DNA of 64,000 bases, from positions 1,493,001 to 1,557,000 of the forward strand of contig NZ_JPDS01000001.1 of assembly GCF_000766795.1 (NCBI RefSeq), given 5' to 3'. Of this stretch, positions 8,576-19,152 are shown in pieces. Every line of letters starts with the position of its first letter. Position 1 is the first letter of the stretch. The DNA is from Polaribacter sp. Hel1_85 (GTDB taxonomy: Bacteria > Bacteroidota > Bacteroidia > Flavobacteriales > Flavobacteriaceae). The position numbers and the translations under genes are program-made. The notes beneath the pieces were generated by a model that did no database searches, was not told where the DNA came from, and saw only the letters and a list, made by a program, of their open reading frames with translations.

Positions 8576-10174
8576 ATGGCTACAATTATAAATATGCCGC
8601 GTTTAAGTGACACCATGGAAGAAGGTGTTGTGGCAAAATGGTTAAAGAGTGTTGGAGATAAAATTGAAGAAGGTGATATTTTAGCCGAAATTGAAACTGA
8701 CAAAGCAACTATGGAATTTGAGTCTTTCTATGAAGGAACTCTTTTATACATAGGTATTCAAGAAGGAGAAACTTCTCCTGTTGATGTATTATTAGCTGTT
8801 ATTGGTGAAGAAGGTGAAGATATTTCTGCAATTATAAATGGTAGTTCAGAACCAGCAAAAGCAGAAGTTACTGAAGAAGTGAAAGAAGAAACTCCTGCTG
8901 CAAATACAGCAGATGCAGTAGCAATTCCTGAAGGTGTTCAAGTAATAACTATGCCTCGTTTAAGTGATACAATGACCGATGGAACTGTGGCAACATGGTT
9001 AAAGAAAGTTGGAGACGTTGTTTCTGAAGGTGATATGCTTGCTGAAATTGAAACAGACAAAGCAACAATGGAATTTGAGTGTTTCTACGAAGGAACAATC
9101 TTATATATTGGTGTACAAGAAGGAGAAACTGCTCCTGTAGATAGTTTATTAACTATTATTGGACCTGCAGGTACTGATGTTTCTGCATTAGTTGCTAATG
9201 GTGGAGCTTCTGCTCCTGCTGAAAAGCCTGCAGCTACTACTTCTGATAAAAAAGAAACGAAACCAACTAAAGCTGAAGAAGTAAAACCTGTTGCTACAAC
9301 TAGTAATACTTCTAATGGACGTATTTTTGCATCTCCTTTAGCAAAGAAAATTGCTTCTGATAAAGGAATAAATTTAACAGATGTTAGTGGTTCTGGTGAA
9401 AACGGAAGAATCATTAAAAAAGATGTTGAAAACTATACTCCTGCTGCAAAAGTTGAAGCTGCTCCTGCTGCTGCAAATATTGCTAATGGTGTAGAAAACT
9501 CTGAAGAAGTTAAGAATTCTCAAATGCGTAAAGCAATTGCAAAATCTTTAGGTAACTCTAAATTTTCTGCTCCTGATTTCAGTTTAAATATTGAAGTTGA
9601 AATGGACAACGCAATGGCTTCTAGAAAAACCATAAATGCAATTCCTGATACAAAAGTATCATTTAATGATATGGTGGTTAAAGCATGTGCTATGGCATTG
9701 AAAAAGCATCCACAAGTAAATACTTCTTGGACAGATGCAAACACAGTTTATCACAGTCATATTCATGTAGGTGTAGCTGTTGCTGTAGATGATGGATTAT
9801 TAGTACCAGTTATTAAACACACAGATGAATTGAGTTTAACTCAAATTGGTGCTGGTGTTAGAGATTTAGCCGGTAAAGCAAGAAACAAGAAATTAGCTCC
9901 TGCAGATATGCAAGGTAGTACTTTTACTGTTTCTAACTTAGGAATGTTTGGTATACAGAATTTTAATTCTATTATCAATCAACCAAACTCAGCTATTTTA
10001 TCTGTTGGTGCAATTGTACAAAAACCTGTTGTAAAAGACGGACAAATTGTTGTTGGTAACACAATGAATTTGACATTAACTTGCGACCACAGAACTGTTG
10101 ATGGTGCTGTTGGTGCTCAATTTTTACAAACATTAAAAACGTTTATTGAAAACCCAGTTACAATGTTAGCTTAA
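8576..10174 (+). CDS. pdhC: Dihydrolipoamide acetyltransferase (E2 of pyruvate dehydrogenase)
   Basis: 532 residues. Two lipoyl domains repeat at about 1-80 and 122-205, each with the lipoylation motif ETDKATMEFE. A flexible Ala/Pro/Thr/Glu-rich linker follows, then a peripheral-subunit-binding domain (ASPLAKKIASDKGINL, about 250-285) and the 2-oxoacid acyltransferase domain ending with the catalytic CDHRTVDGAVGAQFL. It transfers the acetyl group to CoA. Translationally close to pdhA (3-bp gap) and ended by a strong terminator. Confidence 0.95.
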   Translation: MATIINMPRLSDTMEEGVVAKWLKSVGDKIEEGDILAEIETDKATMEFESFYEGTLLYIGIQEGETSPVDVLLAVIGEEGEDISAIINGSSEPAKAEVTEEVKEETPAANTADAVAIPEGVQVITMPRLSDTMTDGTVATWLKKVGDVVSEGDMLAEIETDKATMEFECFYEGTILYIGVQEGETAPVDSLLTIIGPAGTDVSALVANGGASAPAEKPAATTSDKKETKPTKAEEVKPVATTSNTSNGRIFASPLAKKIASDKGINLTDVSGSGENGRIIKKDVENYTPAAKVEAAPAAANIANGVENSEEVKNSQMRKAIAKSLGNSKFSAPDFSLNIEVEMDNAMASRKTINAIPDTKVSFNDMVVKACAMALKKHPQVNTSWTDANTVYHSHIHVGVAVAVDDGLLVPVIKHTDELSLTQIGAGVRDLAGKARNKKLAPADMQGSTFTVSNLGMFGIQNFNSIINQPNSAILSVGAIVQKPVVKDGQIVVGNTMNLTLTCDHRTVDGAVGAQFLQTLKTFIENPVTMLA

Positions 10175-10196
10175 GTTTTTTAAAACTATATTTCAT

Positions 10197-10225
10197 AAAA
10201 AAGCTCGCAAATTGCGAGCTTTTTT
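10197..10225 (+). terminator. Terminator after pdhC
   Basis: Perfect hairpin AAAAAAGCTCGCAA / TTGCGAGCTTTTTT with a 1-nt centre (the effective loop is larger), followed by T residues. Confidence 0.85.
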
Positions 10226-10240
10226 ATATATTTATTTTTA

Positions 10241-10927
10241 ATGAAAAAATTAGAAGAGAAGTTAAAAAACCCAGTTTGGTATTCTTTAAATGAAGCTCAT
10301 AATAAGTTTCTAATAGAATATGATGGTGTTCAATTCTACAAGCCTGAGATAAATAATTTTGGTGCTTTTTTTGACTCGAGTAAAACAAAAAAGGCTTTAA
10401 ATGAATACTCAAAAATTTCAGAAAAATTCTTTTTAGTTTCAGAAAATCAAATACCAATAATTGACAATGAAAAAATTATTCTAGAGAAAAAGATTAATGG
10501 ATGTCAAATGATTTTAGAAAATTTAATTGAAGTTGAAATAACGGAAGAAATTACTTTATTAACTAATGAAAATATAGATGAAGTTTATGATTTAATATGG
10601 TTGGTTATGCCTGGTTTTTATCAAAAAAGAGGTTTTGAAATGGGTAAATTCTTTGGGATTTTTAAAGATAATAAATTAGTTGCTATCTCTGGTCAGAGAA
10701 TGCAAACCAATGATTTTATTGAAGTTAGCTCTGTTGTTACACATCCTAATTATATTAGAAGAGGTTTCGAAAAACAATTAATTTCTTATACTACAAAAGA
10801 AATTTTAAAAGAGAAAAAACTTCCTATCTTACACACAAATAAAGGAAACAAAGCAATTCCTCTTTATGAGAAATTAGGATATAAATTAACTAGAGACATG
10901 AACTGGTGGTTATTCCGTAGAAAATAA
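10241..10927 (+). CDS. GNAT family N-acetyltransferase
   Basis: 228 residues. The C-terminal half (about 110-225) has the GNAT acetyl-CoA fold: a beta4 strand VVTHPNYIRRGFEKQLISYTTKEI (the R/Q-x-x-G-x-G/A motif as RRGFEK), then THKGN...LYEKLGYKL, which corresponds to the C-terminal LYEKLGF motif. The N-terminal half resembles a degenerate GNAT or leader domain. The substrate is unknown. The only -7-like element (TATATTTA, 10227-10234) is 6 bp from the ATG, so the mRNA may be nearly leaderless. Confidence 0.85.
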   Translation: MKKLEEKLKNPVWYSLNEAHNKFLIEYDGVQFYKPEINNFGAFFDSSKTKKALNEYSKISEKFFLVSENQIPIIDNEKIILEKKINGCQMILENLIEVEITEEITLLTNENIDEVYDLIWLVMPGFYQKRGFEMGKFFGIFKDNKLVAISGQRMQTNDFIEVSSVVTHPNYIRRGFEKQLISYTTKEILKEKKLPILHTNKGNKAIPLYEKLGYKLTRDMNWWLFRRK

Positions 10928-10940
10928 ATATTTTTATCAA

Positions 10941-11099
10941 ATGCCTAAAAAAGGAAAAGCAAAAAACACTGTTAATAAAGCAAAACATACCAAATTGATG
11001 AATAGAAAAATCAATAAGGTAAAGTTAGAAAAGCAACTTCATAAAGAACGCTTAAAAGCTATTATTAAAAAGGTAAATGAATCTAAAGCTAAAGAATAA
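10941..11099 (+). CDS. Small lysine-rich basic protein (52 aa)
   Basis: A 52-residue open frame, MPKKGKAKNTVNKAKHTKL..., with about one third Lys/Arg and a C-terminal helix predicted from KLEKQLHKERLKAIIKKVNE. It starts 13 bp after the acetyltransferase gene and ends 2 bp before the next ATG, so it fits the operon tightly. That spacing and the biased composition argue for a real gene; a nucleic-acid or ribosome-binding role is only a guess from the charge. Confidence 0.65.
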   Translation: MPKKGKAKNTVNKAKHTKLMNRKINKVKLEKQLHKERLKAIIKKVNESKAKE

Positions 11100-11101
11100 T
11101 T

Positions 11102-11869
11102 ATGAATTTAAAATATGTTTTAGGTAGCATAATTTCGATACCACTTTTACCTTTATTATATTTTGAAGGAAAAAATATTCGAAAAAAAGTACCTAAGCTA
11201 CCCGAAGCTAAAAAACCTAAAGGTTTTGTAAATGGTAATTTTAATAAAACTTTAAACATACTCTCTATAGGAGAAAGTACAATTGCTGGTGTTGGCGTAG
11301 ATGATCATAAAAATGGATTTACAGGAGCTTTAGCAACCACACTTTCTAAAAAATTAAAGAGTAATATTAATTGGAAAGTTTATGCAAAAAGTGGTTACAC
11401 AGTAAAACAACTCACTAAAAAAATTATTCCTAATATAGAAGAATTTACTACTGATATAATTATTGTAGGAATAGGAGGAAATGATGCTTTTACATTAAAC
11501 TCTCCTAAAAAATGGACTTTAGATATTGATAAATTAACACAATTATTGCAAAACAAATATCCAAATACACCTATATTTTTCACAAATATGCCGCCTATAA
11601 AAGAGTTTCCTGCTTTTACTAAAAGTATAAAATTTGTGATTGGTAATTTAGTAGAAATTTTTGGAAAGGAATTATACCATTTCACCAGAAATAAAAAAAA
11701 CCTATTTTATTATGATGAAATAATTACTCTTAAAGAATGGAGTAAAAAACATACTTTGGATTTCAGCAATTCTAACATCTTTTTTAGTGATGGTGTTCAT
11801 CCATCAAAATTAACCTATAAAATTTGGGGAGAAGAAATGGCAGAATTTATTGAAAAAAATTACAAATAA
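11102..11869 (+). CDS. SGNH/GDSL-type hydrolase
   Basis: 255 residues. Block I is SIGESTIAGVG (GxS with Ser the nucleophile, near residue 60), block III is IVGIGGNDAF (Gly/Asn of the oxyanion hole), and block V is FFSDGVHPS (Asp-x-x-His). The N-terminus is hydrophobic (LGSIISIPLLPLLYF) and could be a membrane anchor. It is an esterase or lipase of unknown substrate, in one transcription unit with the small basic protein and the acetyltransferase. Confidence 0.85.
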   Translation: MNLKYVLGSIISIPLLPLLYFEGKNIRKKVPKLPEAKKPKGFVNGNFNKTLNILSIGESTIAGVGVDDHKNGFTGALATTLSKKLKSNINWKVYAKSGYTVKQLTKKIIPNIEEFTTDIIIVGIGGNDAFTLNSPKKWTLDIDKLTQLLQNKYPNTPIFFTNMPPIKEFPAFTKSIKFVIGNLVEIFGKELYHFTRNKKNLFYYDEIITLKEWSKKHTLDFSNSNIFFSDGVHPSKLTYKIWGEEMAEFIEKNYK

Positions 11870-11873
11870 AAAA

Positions 11874-11900
11874 ACCTCAAGCTTTCACCTGAGATTTTTA
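11874..11900. terminator. Weak bidirectional terminator hairpin between convergent genes
   Basis: AAAACCTCA...TGAGATTTTT forms a short stem with one internal mismatch and is followed by T on either strand. It lies between the convergent SGNH hydrolase and DUF6952 genes. Confidence 0.5.
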
Positions 11901-11920
11901 TTGTAATGATTAACTTATTT

Positions 11921-12178
11921 TTAATTATCTATAGAGCCTAAAACACGTTTCATAAAAGAATTTAATGCTTCTTTTTTTGGTGTTCCTTCTTTAATCATTT
12001 TATCCACTTCCACTGCTCCATATAAATTAGAAATTATTTCACCAATAACATCTAATTCTTCATCTTTTAAAGACAGAACTTCAGTTAAAGCTTCTAATGT
12101 TTCTATAGTTTCTAAAACATAATCTTGATCGTTTTCTTCGATAAAATTAGTTAAATGTTTTATTACAGGTAGTTTCAT
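11921..12178 (-). CDS. DUF6952 family protein
   Basis: 85 residues, all helical by pattern (HLTNFIEENDQDYVLETIETLEALTEVLSLKDEELDVIGEIISNLYGAVEV). This is the short Bacteroidota family DUF6952, which I know to occur next to thioredoxin and peroxiredoxin genes, as here. The gap to the upstream thioredoxin gene is 2 bp. The function is unknown; a role in the peroxide/thiol system is inferred from neighbours. Confidence 0.75.
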   Translation of the reverse strand: MKLPVIKHLTNFIEENDQDYVLETIETLEALTEVLSLKDEELDVIGEIISNLYGAVEVDKMIKEGTPKKEALNSFMKRVLGSIDN

Positions 12179-12180
12179 AA

Positions 12181-12489
12181 TTAAATAACTTCGTTTACCA
12201 AATCTTTTAATATTTCAAACTTATTCGTTTGAGTCTGATTCACAAATTTACCATCAACAAAAGTTGCAAAAGTTGGTAAATTACTAACATCTGCTAACTT
12301 TCTACTTTCAGGAAATTTTTCTGCATCAACAATTACAAAAACAATATCTTCATTTTCTGTTGATAATTTTTTGAATTTTGGTTTCATAATTCTACAGTTT
12401 CCACACCAAGTTGCAGAATACTGCACTATTACTTTTTTATTTTCTGAAACTATGTTTGCTAAATTATCTTGACTTAATTCTTGTACCAT
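12181..12489 (-). CDS. Thioredoxin-family protein
   Basis: 102 residues, a compact thioredoxin fold with active site SATWCGNCRIMKP (CGNC rather than CGPC) near residue 30 and the cis-Pro segment VSNLPTFATF. It probably reduces or partners the peroxiredoxin encoded just upstream in the same direction. The 81-bp gap between the two holds a long imperfect hairpin. Confidence 0.88.
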   Translation of the reverse strand: MVQELSQDNLANIVSENKKVIVQYSATWCGNCRIMKPKFKKLSTENEDIVFVIVDAEKFPESRKLADVSNLPTFATFVDGKFVNQTQTNKFEILKDLVNEVI

Positions 12490-12506
12490 AATGTATATAT
12501 TTAAAT

Positions 12507-12557
12507 AAAGGGAGTTCGTATCTAGCCCCTAATCCAAAATACGAACCTCATTCCCTT
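12507..12557 (-). other. Long imperfect hairpin between peroxiredoxin and thioredoxin genes
   Basis: Perfect 8-bp arms GTTCGTAT (12514-12521) and ATACGAAC (12539-12546) are extended by AAAGGGA / TCCCTTT outer arms. It occupies most of the intergenic space in the direction of transcription, without a T-tract, so it could be an mRNA processing or attenuation structure rather than a simple terminator. Confidence 0.5.
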
Positions 12558-12570
12558 TAAAATGTTTTTT

Positions 12571-13212
12571 TTAGTGAACAGCTAAATATTCTGCAGTTCC
12601 TTTTGCATTAGGAGCCATCGCTTCTTTACCTTCTTCCCAGTTTGCAGGACAAACCTCTCCATGAGACTGTACGTGAGCATAAGCATCTATTAAACGTAAA
12701 AATTCGTTTACATTTCTACCAACTGGCATATGATTAACTCCTTCATGAAAAACTGTTCCTTCTTCATCAATTAAATAAGTTGCTCTATAAGTAACATTAT
12801 CTCCTTCTACTTGTATTGTTTGTGTAGCTTCATCAAATGTTTCATTAGAAATATCTAAAATACCTAAGATAGAAGATAAATTTCTATTGCTATCTGCTAA
12901 AATTGGGTATGTTACACCTTCAATTCCACCATTATCTTTAGCAGTACTTAACCAAGCAAAATGTACTTCTGGTGTATCACAAGAAGCACCAATTACAATT
13001 GTGTTTCTTTTTTCAAATTCGCCTAAAGCAGCTTGAAATGCGTGTAATTCTGTTGGGCAAACAAATGTAAAATCTTTAGGATACCAAAATAACAGTACTT
13101 TCTTTTTGTTATTAACTGCTTCCTCCAATACATTTAATTTAAATGTATCTCCCATTTCATTCATTGCATCTACATTTAAATCTGGGAATTTTTTTCCAAC
13201 TACTGTTGCCAT
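12571..13212 (-). CDS. 2-Cys peroxiredoxin (AhpC/Prx1 type)
   Basis: 213 residues. The peroxidatic Cys52 is in FTFVCPTE and the resolving Cys (about 188) in GEVCPANW; the dimer-interface and loop segment DSNRNLSSILGI is also typical. It reduces H2O2 and organic peroxides with thiol supply from the thioredoxin-type protein next door. Divergent from katG, which makes this a peroxide-defence locus. Confidence 0.93.
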   Translation of the reverse strand: MATVVGKKFPDLNVDAMNEMGDTFKLNVLEEAVNNKKKVLLFWYPKDFTFVCPTELHAFQAALGEFEKRNTIVIGASCDTPEVHFAWLSTAKDNGGIEGVTYPILADSNRNLSSILGILDISNETFDEATQTIQVEGDNVTYRATYLIDEEGTVFHEGVNHMPVGRNVNEFLRLIDAYAHVQSHGEVCPANWEEGKEAMAPNAKGTAEYLAVH

Positions 13213-13252
13213 TTTACTCTATTTTTTATGATTAATATTTTTTTTAACACGG

Positions 13253-13260
13253 CAAATATA
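13253..13260 (-). promoter_or_regulatory. -7 promoter element of the peroxiredoxin gene
   Basis: TATATTTG on the minus strand, perfect TAnnTTTG, 40 bp upstream of the ATG. Confidence 0.6.
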
Positions 13261-13442
13261 TTCTACACAAAACGAATAAAAAGCAATGTCAAATCTTTTT
13301 ACTTATTTCACAATAAGCTTTTCTTATGTTAAAAACATAATTTAATATATATTATTTATAAACATCCATAAACCAAACATTTTCAACACTTTGTATCTTA
13401 ACATACAAACCCATTTTTAAAAAAGGTGTTTTTTTATTTTAT

Positions 13443-13487
13443 ATAATTTTTATCTATAATTAGATAAAAAATATAGATAAAAATTAT
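13443..13487. repeat. 16-bp perfect inverted repeat upstream of katG (candidate operator)
   Basis: Arms ATAATTTTTATCTATA and TATAGATAAAAATTAT (13443-13458, 13472-13487) with a 13-nt spacer that contains another TAGATA half. It ends 14 bp before the katG -7 element in the 325-bp divergent intergenic region with the peroxiredoxin gene. The repeated TATCTA/TAGATA halves suggest a binding site for a peroxide regulator (OxyR or PerR/Fur type), which is inference. I see nothing else but the two promoters in this intergenic region. Confidence 0.5.
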
Positions 13488-13501
13488 TTAAATATTTATT
13501 G

Positions 13502-13509
13502 TAGCTTTG
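13502..13509 (+). promoter_or_regulatory. -7 promoter element of katG
   Basis: TAGCTTTG matches TAnnTTTG and lies 28 bp upstream of the katG ATG. Confidence 0.6.
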
Positions 13510-13510
13510 A

Positions 13511-15742
<2,232 letters not shown>

Positions 15743-15766
15743 ACTATTCTAAAAATATAAGAAAGT

Positions 15767-15799
15767 AAAAAGGAGGTAATTTTATATTACCTCCTTTTT
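15767..15799 (+). terminator. Terminator after katG
   Basis: Perfect 14-bp stem AAAAAGGAGGTAAT / ATTACCTCCTTTTT with loop TTTAT, followed by T. The minus-strand operon ends right behind it, so it may act in both directions. Confidence 0.9.
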
Positions 15800-15821
15800 T
15801 ATATGTTAAAAAAACTTCTTT

Positions 15822-16985
15822 TTATTTTGTTGCAAATAACTTAACATCATTTGCGGAAACTTCTTTTTCACCAAGAATTATTAAACGCTCTACAACATTT
15901 CTTAATTCACGGATATTTCCTGTCCAGTCATATTCTTGCAACAATTTAATTGCTCCAGATGTAAACATCTTTTTAGGAGTTCCTTGTTCTTGGGAAATTT
16001 TTGCTGTAAAGAAGTCTACTAATAAAGGAATATCATCTCTTCTATCATTTAAAGCAGGAACTTGAATTAAAATAACAGCTAATCTATGATACAAATCTTC
16101 TCTAAATCTACCTTCAGCAATTTCTTCTTTTAGATTTTTATTAGTAGCAGCAACCACTCTAACATTTACTTTTATATCTTTATCAGATCCAACTCTAGAT
16201 ATTCTACTTTCTTGCAAAGCACGTAATACTTTTGCTTGTGCAGACAAACTCATATCACCAATTTCATCTAAGAAAATAGTTCCTCCATTGGCAGCTTCAA
16301 ACTTACCTGCTCTGTCTTTATTTGCTCCTGTAAAAGAACCTTTTACATGTCCAAATAATTCACTTTCTATTAATTCTGATGGAATTGCAGCACAATTCAC
16401 TTCAATCATAGGCGCTTTTACCCTGTCTGACTTTTCGTGTAACCAATGAGCAACTAATTCTTTTCCAGTTCCATTTGGACCTGTAATTAGAACTCTTGCA
16501 TCTGTAGCTGCAACTTTTTCAATCATATCTTTTATACGAGAAATAGCATTACTCTCACCAATCATTTGGTAATTTTTACTAACTTTTTTCTTTAATCGTT
16601 TATTTTCTACAATTAAGGTTTTTGTGTCTAAAGCATTTCTTACCGTGTTTAAAAGTCTATTTAAATCTGGTGGCTTAGATATATAATCAAAAGCACCTAA
16701 ACGCATTGTATTTACAGCTGTATCTAGATCTCCATGACCAGAAATCATCACAATTGGTATTTCTGGTTTTATTTTTTTCGCTTTTTCTAATACCTCAACA
16801 CCATCCATTTTTGGCATTTTAATATCACATAAAACCAAATCGTAATCATTGTTTTTTATCATTTCTATTCCTAACAAACCATCTTCTGCTTCTTCAACAT
16901 TATAAGATTCATTTTCTTCTGATATAATTTTTGATAAGACCCTTCTAATGGCAGCTTCATCTTCTATTATTAAAATCTTTGGCAT
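15822..16985 (-). CDS. Sigma-54-dependent response regulator without C-terminal HTH
   Basis: 387 residues. A receiver domain (1-115, phospho-Asp in LVLCDIKMPKMDG) is followed by an AAA+ sigma-54 interaction domain (about 140-380) with Walker A GPNGTGKE, a GSFTGA loop (variant of GAFTGA) and Walker B GGTIFLDEIGDM. The chain stops after NIRELRNVVERLIILGEKEVSANDVKLF, where the Fis-type DNA-binding domain of NtrC proteins would begin. It may therefore activate sigma-54 holoenzyme from solution, as known for FlgR of Helicobacter. No kinase is adjacent. Last gene of a four-gene minus operon. Confidence 0.9.
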   Translation of the reverse strand: MPKILIIEDEAAIRRVLSKIISEENESYNVEEAEDGLLGIEMIKNNDYDLVLCDIKMPKMDGVEVLEKAKKIKPEIPIVMISGHGDLDTAVNTMRLGAFDYISKPPDLNRLLNTVRNALDTKTLIVENKRLKKKVSKNYQMIGESNAISRIKDMIEKVAATDARVLITGPNGTGKELVAHWLHEKSDRVKAPMIEVNCAAIPSELIESELFGHVKGSFTGANKDRAGKFEAANGGTIFLDEIGDMSLSAQAKVLRALQESRISRVGSDKDIKVNVRVVAATNKNLKEEIAEGRFREDLYHRLAVILIQVPALNDRRDDIPLLVDFFTAKISQEQGTPKKMFTSGAIKLLQEYDWTGNIRELRNVVERLIILGEKEVSANDVKLFATK

Positions 16986-16993
16986 ATTTTTTT

Positions 16994-17815
16994 TTATTTT
17001 ATAAGGTGTATATCTCTCTGTGGAAATGGAATTGTAACATTATTTTCTCTAAATTTTTTATCAATTGCAAAGCGTAAATCGCTCTTTATAGTTAAATGTT
17101 CATAACTATTATTTATCACAAAAAGCAATTTAAATTGCAAAGCACTATCAGCAAAATCTGTAAATAAGACTCTGGGTTCTTTGATTTTCAAAACCTTTGG
17201 ATGGGATTTTGCAACATCAATTAAAATACTTTTTACCAACTCTACATCAGAACCATAAGCAACTCCTACCTCAACTGCTTCTGTTGTCTGAGTTCCATTT
17301 TGTGTCCAATTAAACAAACTATTAGTTAAAAATTTATGATTTGGAATCACTAATACTTTATCATCAATTGTAACTGCTCTTGTAGTTCTTAATCTAATTT
17401 CTTCGACTTTACCTACTTTCCCTTCAATTTCTATAATATCATTTACATGTAATGATTTATCAATCAAAATAAAAATACCAGACATTATATCTTGAAATAA
17501 GGTTTGTAATCCTAAACCAATACCAACTAATAATGCCGCAGAACCTGCTAATAAAACACTAACATTTACACCTGAAGATTCTAGAGCTATGACTAAAACT
17601 ATTACATAAACAAAATATTTTATAAAAGAATAGACCGCTTTAAATTTGTCTTTATCTTCGTCTTGCAATTTTCTATTAACTATTTTTTTAATCAACTTTA
17701 AAAATAGACCGGTTAATATAAAAACAACAATTACAAACAAAACTGTTTTTACATTAATATGTATACTCTCTGTATTAATTATTGAAAAATCTAGAAACTC
17801 ATTTATCTTTTCCAT
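16994..17815 (-). CDS. MscS-family mechanosensitive channel
   Basis: 273 residues: three N-terminal membrane segments (about 20-40, 60-80, 85-110), then the pore-lining helix LLAGSAALLVGIGLGLQTLFQDIMSGIFILID and a cytosolic beta-domain with the MscS signature (VGKVEEIRLRTTRAVTIDDKVLVIPNH). It releases osmolytes on hypo-osmotic shock. It is 13 bp downstream of the ABC permease gene and 8 bp upstream of the sigma-54 activator gene. Confidence 0.92.
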   Translation of the reverse strand: MEKINEFLDFSIINTESIHINVKTVLFVIVVFILTGLFLKLIKKIVNRKLQDEDKDKFKAVYSFIKYFVYVIVLVIALESSGVNVSVLLAGSAALLVGIGLGLQTLFQDIMSGIFILIDKSLHVNDIIEIEGKVGKVEEIRLRTTRAVTIDDKVLVIPNHKFLTNSLFNWTQNGTQTTEAVEVGVAYGSDVELVKSILIDVAKSHPKVLKIKEPRVLFTDFADSALQFKLLFVINNSYEHLTIKSDLRFAIDKKFRENNVTIPFPQRDIHLIK

Positions 17816-17828
17816 TAAAAACCTATCC

Positions 17829-19148
17829 TTAATATTTTAACCATTTGTACAAATCTTTATAAGTTGGTTTTTTACCATACATTAAAATACCTACTCTATA
17901 TATTTTAGCTGCCAACCAAACCATGAATACAAAGGTAACCAATAATAATGCCATAGATATTGCTAATTCGTACCAAGAAACACCAAAAGGAACCCTCATT
18001 AACATAACTATTGGACTAGTAAATGGAATGTGTGAAAATAGCACAGCAATTGAGCCATGAGGATCATTAATAACGGTTGCAAAACCAACATAAACCCCTA
18101 AAATTAAAGGCAACATTATTGGCAACATAAATTGTTGTGTATCTGTTTCATTATCTACTGCTGCACCTACTGCTGCAAACAAAGAACTATATAACATAAA
18201 ACCACCCAAGAAGTAAAAAATGAATAATACAAACATTTTTAATATAGGAAGTTTAAAAATTTCTTGAATAATCATTTGACCTTTATCTCCTTCTGTAGCT
18301 TGCTTTACAGCTTCCATTTGTTCTGCTGGAACTCTAGCTGTTTGCATTTCTACCATATCTACTCCAAAAATAGATGAAGCTACAATTGAAATAATAAAAA
18401 GTATAATTCCCCAAATAAAGAATTGCAATAAACCTGCAGATGCATTTCCTAAAATTTTACCCAGCATTAGCTGGAAAGGTTTTACAGACGAAACAATAAT
18501 CTCTATAATTCTACTTGTTTTTTCTTCTATCACACTTCTCATTACTGAGGTTCCATAAATCATCACAAACATCATTAGAAAATAACCTGCAATTGCTCCA
18601 ACACCAATTTTTAATCCATTTATTAATTTAGATGATTCTTCTCCAGAAAAGTTAAACATTTTTATGTCTGTATTAATTTTAGAAGCCTTTATTTTTTCTA
18701 AATCGATACCATAATTAGTTAGTTTTTCATTTCTAATTTTAGTTTCTATTTTATTCTCCATAGAACTCATTACAGACATACCTGGAGAATCTTTAGAGTA
18801 AAATTCTATTGATTTTGCCAATAACTCTAAACTATCTTGTTTTGGGATAATTAAAGCTCCATAATAATTCCCTTCTTCAACTTTTTTCTTTGTTTCTTCA
18901 ACTCCTAAAGCTGTATAATCTGTAAAATGAATCGTTTTAGAATCTTTAAAATCCTCTTTAGAGAACATACCAGAATTATCTACATAGACGATTTTTTTAA
19001 CTTTTTCGTCATTTTTTTGCATCAGAAAATAAACCAAAGCTCCCATACCTACCATAATAAGTGGACTTAAAAAAGTCATCACTATAAATGATTTATTACG
19101 AACTTTTGCAATAAACTCTCTCTGTATAATTAGTTTTAACTTGCTCAT
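17829..19148 (-). CDS. ABC-2 type transporter permease (NatB-like)
   Basis: 439 residues. One N-terminal membrane helix, a large extracytoplasmic domain (about 45-175), and five to six helices from about 185 on, including the MRSVIEEKTSRIIEIIVSSVKPFQLMLGKILG segment characteristic of NatB/YhaP-type ABC-2 exporters. It pairs with the ATPase encoded 4 bp upstream. The substrate is unknown (Na+ in Bacillus NatAB). Confidence 0.88.
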   Translation of the reverse strand: MSKLKLIIQREFIAKVRNKSFIVMTFLSPLIMVGMGALVYFLMQKNDEKVKKIVYVDNSGMFSKEDFKDSKTIHFTDYTALGVEETKKKVEEGNYYGALIIPKQDSLELLAKSIEFYSKDSPGMSVMSSMENKIETKIRNEKLTNYGIDLEKIKASKINTDIKMFNFSGEESSKLINGLKIGVGAIAGYFLMMFVMIYGTSVMRSVIEEKTSRIIEIIVSSVKPFQLMLGKILGNASAGLLQFFIWGIILFIISIVASSIFGVDMVEMQTARVPAEQMEAVKQATEGDKGQMIIQEIFKLPILKMFVLFIFYFLGGFMLYSSLFAAVGAAVDNETDTQQFMLPIMLPLILGVYVGFATVINDPHGSIAVLFSHIPFTSPIVMLMRVPFGVSWYELAISMALLLVTFVFMVWLAAKIYRVGILMYGKKPTYKDLYKWLKY

Positions 19149-19152
19149 TTTC

